Below are positions 16,678-24,634 of a DNA stretch of 54,007 bases, in pieces; positions within the stretch are counted from its first letter, which is position 1, and the number at the start of each line of letters is the position of its first letter. Position numbers and translations under genes: made by a program. The notes under the pieces are model-generated. The model was given only the letters and a program-made list of their open reading frames with translations. It was not told the origin of the DNA and ran no database searches. This stretch comes from JAGDXO01 sp964541025 (GTDB taxonomy: Archaea; Thermoplasmatota; Thermoplasmata; Thermoplasmatales; GCA-001856825): assembly GCA_964541025.1 (NCBI GenBank), contig CAZIOW010000006.1, positions 1 to 54,007 on the forward strand, written 5' to 3'.

Positions 16678-17442
16678 ATGAGAGCAGGAATCATAACAAT
16701 AGGTAATGAAATATTGAAAGGAAAAACAGTTAATACAAATGCAGCTGAGATTGGAAGAATTCTGTATTTTTCAGGATATGAAATATTCAGAGGCCTTGTT
16801 GTGCCTGACGTAGAGAGTGAAATAAGGTGGGCCTTCAGATCATTGACTGGTTTATGTGATATTATAGTTTCTTCTGGAGGCCTGGGACCAACATTTGATG
16901 ATATAACTCTGGAATCATTTGCCCATGAATTCAATATTCCACTTGAACTTGACGTAGAAACTTATGAAAACATAAAAAGGAGAACTATTGAAAGGGGACA
17001 GAATATGACAAAGGAAAGGGAAAAGATGGCATTAATACCAAGAGGTTCTAATACCATTAAAAATAAGGTGGGGACTGCTCCTGGGATAGAATTTGTGTAT
17101 GGGAATTCTAGATTCTTTATGCTTCCAGGAGTCCCAAAAGAAATGAAACCTATGATGGAATCAATAGGAGAAATGATCAAGCTGAAAGATAATTTTTACT
17201 TCGAGGATTCCTTAATGATTGAGGGTATTTTTGAGGCATCTCTGGCCCCACTGATAAAGAAAATGATGGATAAATATGAAGGAAAGATATACATTAAATC
17301 ACATCCGTCTATATCCGAAAATGGCAAATCATTGATAGAGCTAGAAATATCTGCAAAGGGCATAAGTGAGGAGGAGGCGAAGTATCGTGTAGAATCTGTC
17401 ATGAATGATTTCAGGGAGCATATTTATGAATTTGAAAGATAA
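16678..17442 (+). CDS. CinA N-terminal-type (MoCF-fold, COG1058) protein
   Basis: 254 residues: a MoaB/MogA-like domain opening MRAGIITIGNEILKGKTVNTNA, then VSSGGLGPTFDD (the GGLGPTxDD motif of this family) and FFMLPGVPKEMKPM. The C-terminal NMN-amidase domain of bacterial CinA is missing, as usual in archaea. The bacterial domain hydrolyses ADP-ribose-type nucleotides in NAD recycling; here the role is inferred. A leaderless start is likely (AT-rich box about 16650-16660). Confidence 0.88.
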   Translation: MRAGIITIGNEILKGKTVNTNAAEIGRILYFSGYEIFRGLVVPDVESEIRWAFRSLTGLCDIIVSSGGLGPTFDDITLESFAHEFNIPLELDVETYENIKRRTIERGQNMTKEREKMALIPRGSNTIKNKVGTAPGIEFVYGNSRFFMLPGVPKEMKPMMESIGEMIKLKDNFYFEDSLMIEGIFEASLAPLIKKMMDKYEGKIYIKSHPSISENGKSLIELEISAKGISEEEAKYRVESVMNDFREHIYEFER

Positions 17443-17816
17443 ATTTATTGGCTGAGGGATTGGCAATTTTTAAATATTTACCTTTCATTTATAATATACT
17501 GATTATCTCTATCTCCTTAATTTCGTTATATATTTAAAAACTTCATTTTAGAAGTTCATAAATCTTTGATTGGATATTTTAGATCAAGTAGGAAAATTTT
17601 AATTAATTCTCTGGATAAATAGCCCTTATTCATTTTGAATAGAAAAATCCCTCATTGAATTATTTTACCGTTTATTATATAATATTTCATTGTCCGTTAA
17701 TGTGATTATTTTATATTTGTTCAATGGCAGGCTAAACAATTTATAAATATTATAGGCCTATTTGGCTTATTAGGTGACCCTAATTACATCTGAGATGCCA
17801 TCTTTAACTTCATTGC
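17443..17816. other. AT-rich gene-free region with promoter and operator
   Basis: 374 bp with no coding potential that I can recognise on either strand. The right end carries the TATA box and palindromes listed separately for the ZIP-like gene. The left part has T-runs that could end transcription of the CinA-like gene. Confidence 0.6.
17740..17784 (+). promoter_or_regulatory. Promoter and palindromic operator of the ZIP-like transporter
   Basis: TATA box tttataaatat at 17740-17750 is followed by the perfect palindrome ATAGGCCTAT (17752-17761) and by ATTAGG-TGAC-CCTAAT (17769-17784), a 16-bp inverted repeat. The second resembles the half-site of DtxR/IdeR/MntR-type metal regulators (TTAGG...CCTAA). 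Placed at or just after the expected transcription start, binding there would block initiation. Metal control is inference. Confidence 0.6.
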
Positions 17817-18596
17817 ATGGGAGGGGAAATTATTACTGAGAGACCCTTCGAAACTATGATTGTAATGTCTATTATTATGGGCTTTTCAATTTATCTATCG
17901 TTCCCAATAATATTGAAGAAAAATGTCAGGAGAGAGACCTTAATTTCCTTTGTATCGATAGCAGTTGGAATTCTTCTGTTCTTGATAGCGGACATATTTT
18001 CAGATGTATCCTCTTTTATTTATGCTTCTGGATCATATATAGCAAACCCTTTATTATCCTTGTTATTTGTAATTTCATCGGGAGGATTTTTTGCTTTACT
18101 CTACATACTGGAAAACTCAAAAAGGAATAACGCACAAATTGATAACTTTGGACCTTCAAGAATTGCATTCATTGTTTCTCTAGGGATGGGGTTGCAGAAT
18201 TTGACTGAGGGACTGGTTTTTGGGTCCGCTTATGTCCAGGGAATAACAAATCTTTTCATAGTTGTGCTTATAGGATTCATTTTACAGAATTTTACTGAAG
18301 GATTCCCAATAATTTCATCCTTTATTGGCGGTAATATGCCTAAAAATTCCACTCTATCCCTTTTTTATTTTATCGGTGGGTTCCCAACAGTTGTAGGAAG
18401 CATGATAGGTTATTATTATTCCTCATTGATATTGAATATTATTTTTGATGGTTTTGCAATTGGAGCGATAATTTACGTAACTGTACCAATGATGAGAACA
18501 ATATTCAAGCTTACGGAAAAATCAGTCATTCAATCATTGCCATACCTGGGCATAATCCTCGGATTTCTGATAGGATTTGCAGTAAATGCAATCTGA
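17817..18596 (+). CDS. ZIP-like metal transporter variant
   Basis: 259 residues with about eight membrane helices. Two ZIP-type helices are recognised: GLQNLTEGLVFG (residues 126-136) and LQNFTEGFPI (156-165), in the places where ZIP proteins carry HNxPEG motifs. Here both His are Gln (Q127, Q157), while Asn and Glu are kept (N128/E131, N158/E161). Metal selectivity may therefore differ from zinc. The start ATG is 17817. An upstream palindrome suggests metal-responsive control. Confidence 0.75.
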   Translation: MGGEIITERPFETMIVMSIIMGFSIYLSFPIILKKNVRRETLISFVSIAVGILLFLIADIFSDVSSFIYASGSYIANPLLSLLFVISSGGFFALLYILENSKRNNAQIDNFGPSRIAFIVSLGMGLQNLTEGLVFGSAYVQGITNLFIVVLIGFILQNFTEGFPIISSFIGGNMPKNSTLSLFYFIGGFPTVVGSMIGYYYSSLILNIIFDGFAIGAIIYVTVPMMRTIFKLTEKSVIQSLPYLGIILGFLIGFAVNAI

Positions 18597-19112
18597 GATT
18601 TGCCTTTAAATTCGCGATAGTATAATCTCGATAATATAACTTGATTATGAATGTAGAAATCCATCACTTGCTAATGTGATTGGAGTTAAGCATATTCTAT
18701 ATCATTCATAAAAATTAATACCTTTTATGAGAACTTAGATAATTGTGAGCCCTGTTGATTAAAGGACTTTCCAACGGAAAGTTTCAGAGTTCTATTACTT
18801 TTTGAATTTTTGATAATTCGTGAAATATCCTATGAAGGAGAATCGATAGTTTTATTGGTTGCCGTATATTAATCGGATATTTTTCTGATTATCGACCATG
18901 AGGTAAATTCATACCAATATGGGAATAATTTGAGCATCATAGCATCATATTTTCATATAGATATAGTTTGGCTGTTAAGAAAGTATAATTCTAAAGACTA
19001 AAAGGAAAATCGTAATGGCAATCAAAATTTTTCGTATCTTTACAGTTAAAGACTCAACCATTAATTACAAAATAATCAAAATCTAGTTAACATTAAACAA
19101 ATAAAATCATAT
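18597..19112. other. AT-rich gene-free region
   Basis: 516 bp with no ORF of credible composition. A perfect 7-bp hairpin, ACTTTCC-AAC-GGAAAGT (18766-18782), followed by T-rich sequence, is the only structure seen. It could be a terminator or a chance element. Confidence 0.5.
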
Positions 19113-19580
19113 TCAATACCTTTTCAGCTTGGGAAATATGGAATTGACCTTTTTCTTGTAGTTTAGATATTCGTTTCCATATCTTTTCTCTAACTCACTT
19201 TCTTCTATTCCAATTAAGTATCTGAATAATGCATACGTAAGGAAGGGTATCGGAATTAGAAACAAAAGACCAAATATGAGCACTATTCCTGGTATAATAA
19301 AGAAAATCCATCCAGCATAAAGAGGATTTCTGATATAAGCATATAAACCGTCTGTTACCAATTTCCCTTTTTCTAATCCCTTTTGTAGCTGGATACCTGA
19401 TAGAAAGACTAAAATGACTCCTATTGTGACCAATAGCATTCCTAAGATGGGAAGTACGGATCGAGGTAATACCCACTTGCTAAAATAAATTTCATTGACA
19501 AATCCAAGTACCAATGTAATTGGGAGCACGATCGCAGCGATGATACGACCTATACCTAAAATATTGAATCTATCAATCAT
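19113..19580 (-). CDS. Isoprenylcysteine carboxyl methyltransferase-family (ICMT/PEMT) membrane protein
   Basis: 155 residues with four or five membrane helices. The C-terminal half has the family core: GLYAYIRNPLYAGWIFFIIPG (R-N-P-x-Y) and EESELEKRYGNEYLNYKKKV (the E-E-x-x-L-x-x-x-[YF]-G-x-x-Y motif). Such enzymes methylate small or lipid-linked acceptors with SAM at the membrane; the substrate is unknown in archaea. Upstream on the minus strand an AT-rich box (ttatataatatta) suggests its own promoter. Confidence 0.88.
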   Translation of the reverse strand: MIDRFNILGIGRIIAAIVLPITLVLGFVNEIYFSKWVLPRSVLPILGMLLVTIGVILVFLSGIQLQKGLEKGKLVTDGLYAYIRNPLYAGWIFFIIPGIVLIFGLLFLIPIPFLTYALFRYLIGIEESELEKRYGNEYLNYKKKVNSIFPKLKRY

Positions 19581-20198
19581 TCTAATCTTCCTTATATTTA
19601 TATAATATTATAAACTATAATTAAATTTTATCATTACTTTCTGGTTTCACACTCCACAAGAATTGCGATAATTATATTCAAAGGATTATGATACTACTGA
19701 TCAATGGCCTCTGATTTAAATTTAAAGAAGCCAAAATAATAATCATATATCTTTACTATTTTCATATTTTATCTTTCTGCGAATATTCACTCAAATTTTC
19801 AATAGAATTAGCTACATCTATTGTCATCACAGCTCCGTTCATTATTGATTCATTGAATTTTATCAAATTCTTTTATCCTTCTTTTATTCCCCGTGCTGAT
19901 AAATTGTCGATCTTGTTTATCACTTTCCATCCGTTTTTAATAAGAATTGAATCGAATTGTTATCTTATTTATTTAGATATAAATATCAAGATATTTTTAA
20001 TATAAGTACTTAATTCATTCATCCTTTTCTAAATCAGGAAACAACAAATGAAAGAGCGATCCTAGCAGGTATGAATCATAAATGGCATCATAAAAATTCT
20101 GTTATTGGTTTTGGTTAATGTCTCCTGACCGAGATTGGAAGATAAATTAGTTTTTTATTTGAAATAAGTTTTTTATTTAGAAATCTAGTGGATTCTTA
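19581..20198. other. Long gene-poor region with a possible gene relic
   Basis: 618 bp. The only coding-like signal is the broken frame at 19762-19956 on the minus strand listed separately. Near 20150-20180 the sequence ag-tttttt-attt occurs twice (direct repeat), the second copy forming a plausible TATA element for the gene at 20199. Confidence 0.5.
19762..19956 (-). pseudogene. Possible decayed gene fragment
   Basis: One minus-strand frame reads with ordinary protein-like composition (...ILIKNGWKVINKIDNLSARG, then one in-frame TAA, then LIKFNESIMNGAVMTIDVA... to SEYSQKDKI stop) while the other frames are full of stops. It has no proper start. I read it as the remnant of a small protein gene, perhaps a regulator. 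The family is not recognised. Confidence 0.3.
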
Positions 20199-21083
20199 AT
20201 GCTGTATTGCCCCATATGCCTTGAAGATACTGCAAAAATTGAAGGATTAGCGACTCATTTCTATAATCTCGCTAATAAGAGTGATACAAAGCATGTGATG
20301 TGGCTTAATAGGAACATTGGAATTCATTCAATGAAAGAAAGCGAACTAGCCTTGGAATTTGATAGATTTTTCCATTTTAATGGAAATATTTCTGAATGGA
20401 TAACATCGAAATTCATCGCAAAATTTTATGGTGCCTCACCTCATCCTTTCATACTGGCCATGCAGAAACCATCCAAGTACGTACTCGCAGGATATGCTGT
20501 TGAACACTACCATTTCCTTAAGCAATGGGTTAAATGCTGTCTGGCAATTGCTAGTAATTCAGATTTGATTGAAGTCCAGAGATATGAGATAGACAATGTT
20601 AAGGAAGAATATCTCGGAAATGGAAAGAAGCCTCATGTTGAACTGTTAATAGAAATGGGAGTCAGTCTGGGCTTGAACAGGGATGAAATAATTAATTCAA
20701 GACCACTGAAGGGAACAGAGGAGGCTTTGCGATTCTGGGATTCAATCTGCAGGAGTCATTCTTGGCTGGAAGGAATAGCAGCAATGCATTCTCTTGAGCT
20801 GGTTGCAAATAGGAATATTGTTAATATGGGCGGTTCCTGTAATTATTTCGTACCTGAATACGTGAAGGAAAATTTTTCCAGAGAAGTATGGGATTTCCTT
20901 GGTGCCGGATATGAAGCCGATGTTTATCATTCAATGGATGCTCTAAAGATTATAGATAGATATGCAGTTGGACTAGAAGAAAGGGAAAAAGTGCAGTCTG
21001 CATTTCTTGCATCTGCAGAACATTTTTACATATATCTTAATAGCAGATTATTAAGGGGGCGAGACATTGAAAAGAAATTATAA
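20199..21083 (+). CDS. C2H2-finger plus haem-oxygenase-like diiron oxidase (TenA/PqqC fold) protein
   Basis: 294 residues. N-terminal zinc-finger-like motif C4-x2-C7-x12-H20-x11-H32. From about 60 to 280 the sequence is all-helical, with metal-ligand candidates spaced as in haem-oxygenase-fold iron oxidases: E102 and H105 (VEHYHFLKQW), H146 (KPHVELLIEMG), E191 to E200 (LEGIAAMHSLE) and D241-H244 (EADVYHSMD). Members oxidise small amine or acid substrates with O2; the substrate is unknown here. It overlaps the downstream Ta0938-like gene by 17 bp, so the two are surely cotranscribed. A TATA box ttttttattta lies about 25-30 nt before the ATG. Confidence 0.75.
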   Translation: MLYCPICLEDTAKIEGLATHFYNLANKSDTKHVMWLNRNIGIHSMKESELALEFDRFFHFNGNISEWITSKFIAKFYGASPHPFILAMQKPSKYVLAGYAVEHYHFLKQWVKCCLAIASNSDLIEVQRYEIDNVKEEYLGNGKKPHVELLIEMGVSLGLNRDEIINSRPLKGTEEALRFWDSICRSHSWLEGIAAMHSLELVANRNIVNMGGSCNYFVPEYVKENFSREVWDFLGAGYEADVYHSMDALKIIDRYAVGLEEREKVQSAFLASAEHFYIYLNSRLLRGRDIEKKL

Positions 21084-21357
21084 TGGCTGCGCTCTCTGTG
21101 ACGCAACTTGGGGTGATTATCACAGGGTGATAGATGGAGATAATATGTTCTTCTGCTGTTCAATATGTGCTGATGCATTTGAAAATGCAATAAATCGTGT
21201 AAAGGAAGTTAAGAAATGGGAAACAGTAGATGAGGTAATTATTTCCGGCAACTATAGTCATGGAAGGAAGTGCATCGCAAAATTTGGAAATGAAGAGTTT
21301 CATTTCTTCTTCAGGCACGAAGATGGGGTAATAACTGAATTTAGAGAGATTCAGTAA
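21067..21357 (+). CDS. Ta0938-like small zinc-binding protein
   Basis: 96 residues starting from TTG 21067, preceded by the strong ribosome site AAGGGGGCG. The N-terminal half has CALCDATWGDYH and FFCCSICADAFENAI, giving a Cys cluster (C-x2-C ... C-C-x2-C) that matches my memory of the Thermoplasma Ta0938 family, for which a structure but no function is known. The second half is beta-rich. Translation is coupled to the upstream HDO-like gene (17-bp overlap), suggesting joint action. Confidence 0.75.
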   Translation: MKRNYNGCALCDATWGDYHRVIDGDNMFFCCSICADAFENAINRVKEVKKWETVDEVIISGNYSHGRKCIAKFGNEEFHFFFRHEDGVITEFREIQ

Positions 21358-21763
21358 TTTAAAATCACTATTTCACTGAATGCCTGCATAGCCATAATTA
21401 ACTGGAACCTGAATTAATGAAAGGAATATTTAGTTCTCAATCCTTGAAAAAATTTCCCTCGTTCATTAATATGAATGTTGATTCAAAGAAAATAGAGTTG
21501 CATCTGTATTTCCATATTGCTCTTATGAATCCTCTGTTATATTAAAATTTGTATAAATCTTCCTCATCAAAGATTTCTATTAGATGAAAATGCAAAGTAA
21601 AATTTTTTCCTCTTATTGATTTATTAAGAGTAAGTTTGAAAGTCGGAATAATTATTCATTGTTAATTTCTTCAGGATATTTTAAAGATTTTAAAACTGCA
21701 ATGCTGGTTTATTCATTTAATAATCATTAATTCAATTTGTAAGCGATTAACATCTGGCTCCCT
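21358..21763. other. AT-rich gene-free region between convergent genes
   Basis: 406 bp without a recognisable gene, RNA or repeat on either strand. T-rich runs near 21595-21615 could act as terminators. Confidence 0.5.
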
Positions 21764-22381
21764 TCACTCATTCTGCAAATAAGGGTTGTTTGCCTTTTCT
21801 TGACTCAATGTAGTAGCCTCACCATGGCCAGGATATAATTTTAAATCATCTTCTAATCCCCTGAGCCATGCAAGACTTTTCCTCATTTCATCTCTAGAGC
21901 CCCCTACATCAGTTCGTCCGATTGAGCCTCTGAATATGAAATCCCCAGTAAATAACATATCTTCTACCAGAAAACTGGTACTGCCTATTGTATGACCTGG
22001 AGTTGGAATTATTTTTATCGATTTATTTCCAAAGTTAATAGTTTTTTCCGCCTTTAAAAAGTCATCAGGCTCTGGCCTCTCATCGCTTTCTTTATTTAAG
22101 AATAGCTTTACATGCACTGAAAATTGATTAAGGATATTCATATCATCCTTATTAATAAGAAAGGGGATTTTATAATATTTTTTAAGATCATTAACTGCCA
22201 AGACGTGATCGAAATGGCCATGTGTGGCCAAAATAACTTTTGGGGTTGTGTTTGATCTTGAAATTACATCTATTATTTTGTGGGTATCGCCTCCCGCATC
22301 GATTATTATTGACTCTCCCTCGTCTTCAAGTAAGTAACAATTAGTTTGCACGTGGCCCACGACTATTCCTTTTACATTCAT
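21764..22381 (-). CDS. MBL-fold metallo-hydrolase (glyoxalase II-like)
   Basis: 206 residues from ATG 22381 (MNVKGIVVGHVQTNCYLLED), which matches usual family N-termini; the frame is open to 22462 with ATGs at 22411 and 22429, and a TATA box at about 22441-22449 would also allow 22411. Zinc ligands: ATHGHFDH (HxHxDH), PTPGHTIGS, FTGDFIF and LYPGHG. It probably hydrolyses a thioester such as S-lactoyl-glutathione analogues, or another small substrate. It is monocistronic. Confidence 0.9.
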   Translation of the reverse strand: MNVKGIVVGHVQTNCYLLEDEGESIIIDAGGDTHKIIDVISRSNTTPKVILATHGHFDHVLAVNDLKKYYKIPFLINKDDMNILNQFSVHVKLFLNKESDERPEPDDFLKAEKTINFGNKSIKIIPTPGHTIGSTSFLVEDMLFTGDFIFRGSIGRTDVGGSRDEMRKSLAWLRGLEDDLKLYPGHGEATTLSQEKANNPYLQNE

Positions 22382-22555
22382 AGAGATACTATTCTTAATT
22401 GGATCGCCCATAAATCTATTTCTTTCCATTGGCCCCGAAAAAATTTTATACTTATCCTTCAATTATTTGTTATCAACATCCATTTCATTAACTAAAATGT
22501 AAGGGGAAATAAAATATAAGAATTATTTATATTTCTCAAAAAGTTAAACCTTAAA

Positions 22556-23005
22556 ATGCAAGTAAATTACTTTTTTAATATAGCGCATTCGCCTACGATA
22601 TATTCCATCCCTGATTTTATAGTGTTGATAATTACTATATTCATAGGATGGTTAATCGTATCTGTACCGCTTTATATTTCATCTAAAATTCTTGTGCGTG
22701 AAAGATCAAGCATAGGAAATGCAATTTTTTCCTCCTTTTTGGCATTGATCGCATTTTTATTCTTCTTTTTCATAGTTGGAATTTTCATTCCTCCAATAGC
22801 CCCCATTGGAGGTTTCATTGGAATTCTCCTGATAATTATGATTGTGTATAAAGTCGGGTTTCTAAAGGCATTTATAATGTCTTTGATTGCTTTTATTGTC
22901 TTCATACTTATGATGATTGTAATAGTCAGCTTGGGGATCACATTTTCCTTTTTACATTCCACCCTATATATAAGACCAGCTAGTCAAAAGAACACCACCC
23001 AGTAG
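22556..23005 (+). CDS. Four-helix membrane protein of unknown function
   Basis: 149 residues with four hydrophobic helices (about 17-45, 57-78, 82-104, 106-130). No family motif is recognised. A TATA box (atttatatttc, 22524-22534) lies 22-32 nt before the ATG, typical of leaderless transcription. The 3' end overlaps the convergent membrane-protein gene by 22 bp. Confidence 0.6.
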   Translation: MQVNYFFNIAHSPTIYSIPDFIVLIITIFIGWLIVSVPLYISSKILVRERSSIGNAIFSSFLALIAFLFFFFIVGIFIPPIAPIGGFIGILLIIMIVYKVGFLKAFIMSLIAFIVFILMMIVIVSLGITFSFLHSTLYIRPASQKNTTQ

Positions 23006-23538
23006 GCCATCAAACTTATTAATGCAATTTGCAGGACAGCCTGAATAAGAGCACCATTTACTATCCAGGAAAATCGCCTTTGAAGAAGAGCATCATTTTC
23101 CTTGTCCCTTCTAGTAACTATGAAGAGCGATTGCAGAAAAACTGTAACGAAGCCCGAGATTACTACCGCTGCTGCCAGAACAACCACTGCTTCAACAATA
23201 GTGTTCCTGATGGACCATATGCCCTCGATTTTTGCCAAGTCATAGCCGGCAATGGGCGTTAGAATGGAAGCAGTTGGTAAGAAGAAAAGAGTGGCGGGAA
23301 GTATCCTTTGCGCCACTATCTTCCTTGTATCTGGAGAGATCTCCTTATAGACGAATCTGAATATTAGTCCAAAGAATACATCAACACCAGTCCATATGGC
23401 TCCAAGAAGAACGTGAAAATAATCAAGCAACAAAATATTCTTGAGCCATATTGCAGAAATTACGGCAATTGTTGGCACTGCAATGACAATCAATGCATGA
23501 ACTGCCAACCCTCCCTTCTTATCATCCTTTGAACTCAT
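22984..23538 (-). CDS. Membrane protein, paralogue B of a tandem pair
   Basis: 184 residues with about five membrane helices. It shares with its upstream neighbour a clear motif, Y-F-H-x3-G-x-I-W-T-G-x-D (H42, W49, D53), and similar helix order, so the two are paralogues. A conserved membrane His next to Trp and Asp recalls CopD/DUF2269-like proteins, perhaps haem or copper binding; this is a guess. It overlaps the upstream gene by 4 bp (ATGA), implying coupled translation and possibly a heterodimer. Confidence 0.7.
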   Translation of the reverse strand: MSSKDDKKGGLAVHALIVIAVPTIAVISAIWLKNILLLDYFHVLLGAIWTGVDVFFGLIFRFVYKEISPDTRKIVAQRILPATLFFLPTASILTPIAGYDLAKIEGIWSIRNTIVEAVVVLAAAVVISGFVTVFLQSLFIVTRRDKENDALLQRRFSWIVNGALIQAVLQIALISLMAYWVVFF

Positions 23539-24146
23539 AACGGAACCCCCGTAGCGAAATGGGCCATCACCAGGATAATACTGATCTGCAGCACGAGCAT
23601 GAGAGCTGCAAGATTAAGATTAATCATTGTTAACCTCACAATCTTTCTAACGTCCTTACCTCCTCTGACTATCTCTAGGAATATCCTGACCTCATTAGGA
23701 AGAAATATGAGGAATCCAACCACGATCATAGATAATGCTATGATCCCAGCTGCCTCAAAATAAGGGCTAAACATGGGGATTTTCAAGGAGAATGCTACGT
23801 AAATTCCGGCGGTTATAGTTGCAGTTGCTATTGCAGGCATAAAAAATAGCATTATGGGGGTTAGACGCATCGCAATCTCCGTCCTCTGATCAGGTCTCAA
23901 CCCACGCATAATATGCGCTATGAATATTCCCATGAAAAGGTCAATACCCGTCCATATCGAACCTGAAACAGCGTGAAAATATTCAAGAAAATAAAAATTC
24001 CTATATAGGAGAATTACGATGAACAGGATGATTGGTGTAAATAGCATTGGGATACCCCTTTTCATTATCCTCCTCCAGTTTACTTCATAATTCTCCTTCT
24101 CTGGATAGTGACCTTTCGCAGACATTATTTCTGAGTTTTCACTCAT
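23535..24146 (-). CDS. Membrane protein, paralogue A of a tandem pair
   Basis: 203 residues: a hydrophilic head of about 30 residues, then five membrane helices. Contains the motif YFHAVSGSIWTGID (H58, W65, D69) shared with paralogue B, followed by a loop and a Pro-rich helix (MRLTPIMLFFMPAIATATI, matched in B by RILPATLFFLPTASILTPI). No enzyme signature. First gene of the pair, with its own AT-rich upstream region. Confidence 0.7.
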   Translation of the reverse strand: MSENSEIMSAKGHYPEKENYEVNWRRIMKRGIPMLFTPIILFIVILLYRNFYFLEYFHAVSGSIWTGIDLFMGIFIAHIMRGLRPDQRTEIAMRLTPIMLFFMPAIATATITAGIYVAFSLKIPMFSPYFEAAGIIALSMIVVGFLIFLPNEVRIFLEIVRGGKDVRKIVRLTMINLNLAALMLVLQISIILVMAHFATGVPL

Positions 24147-24634
24147 TTCTCTGCTTAATATGACCTTGAAATAATAAATGTTGGTTTTACGGATTTTCAG
24201 TAAAAGTATTCTATAACCATTCTTGAGATTTGAAAAGATATGAGAACAGCCGAACCATTCATAGTACTATTATTAAATCTTTCAGCTGTAAAACATGATA
24301 TTAGCAGTTACATTTCATTCAACAACAAAACATAGGGTCAAATATGAATTACCAATTTATACATAAGGATCATTGCTCAACTCTTTTAAATCATTTCGTA
24401 AACTATCAGCAAAAAGACAGCAATTTCAGTGTTTACCCATAAACTTCGACAGAATAATAATCTGCAAGCTTGCTCAACCTCTTTTCAATGTTTTTACCTT
24501 ACCAGGCATTAAGTCCAAGGTATATTGTGTTAAGTTGGTGTATTCTTGGTCAGCTCGAATATTACTCGCAATAATTGAACATTAAATAGACAAAAGATAC
24601 ATCAGAACCCTTTCTGTTATGATGAATTCATAAT
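24147..24634. other. Gene-poor region with a possible relic
   Basis: 488 bp between a divergent promoter and the end of the radical SAM gene. Apart from the broken minus-strand frame at 24357-24578, nothing is recognised. Confidence 0.45.
24357..24578 (-). pseudogene. Possible decayed ORF with two in-frame stops
   Basis: A single minus-strand frame gives three protein-like blocks separated by stops: IIASNIRADQEYTNLTQYTL... (to KTLKRG), then SLQIIILSKFMGKH, then LFADSLRNDLKELSNDPYV followed by TAA. All three lie in the same frame, which argues for point-mutation decay rather than chance. No family is recognised and no start codon is present. Confidence 0.25.

Noticed and set aside
18766..18782. 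Perfect hairpin ACTTTCC-AAC-GGAAAGT as an RNA element
   Set aside because: Only 7 bp with no further structure or neighbouring gene end close by; a chance hairpin is likely.
24373..24585. Plus-strand 70-residue open frame
   Set aside because: Composition is poor and the minus-strand frame over the same bases is more protein-like.
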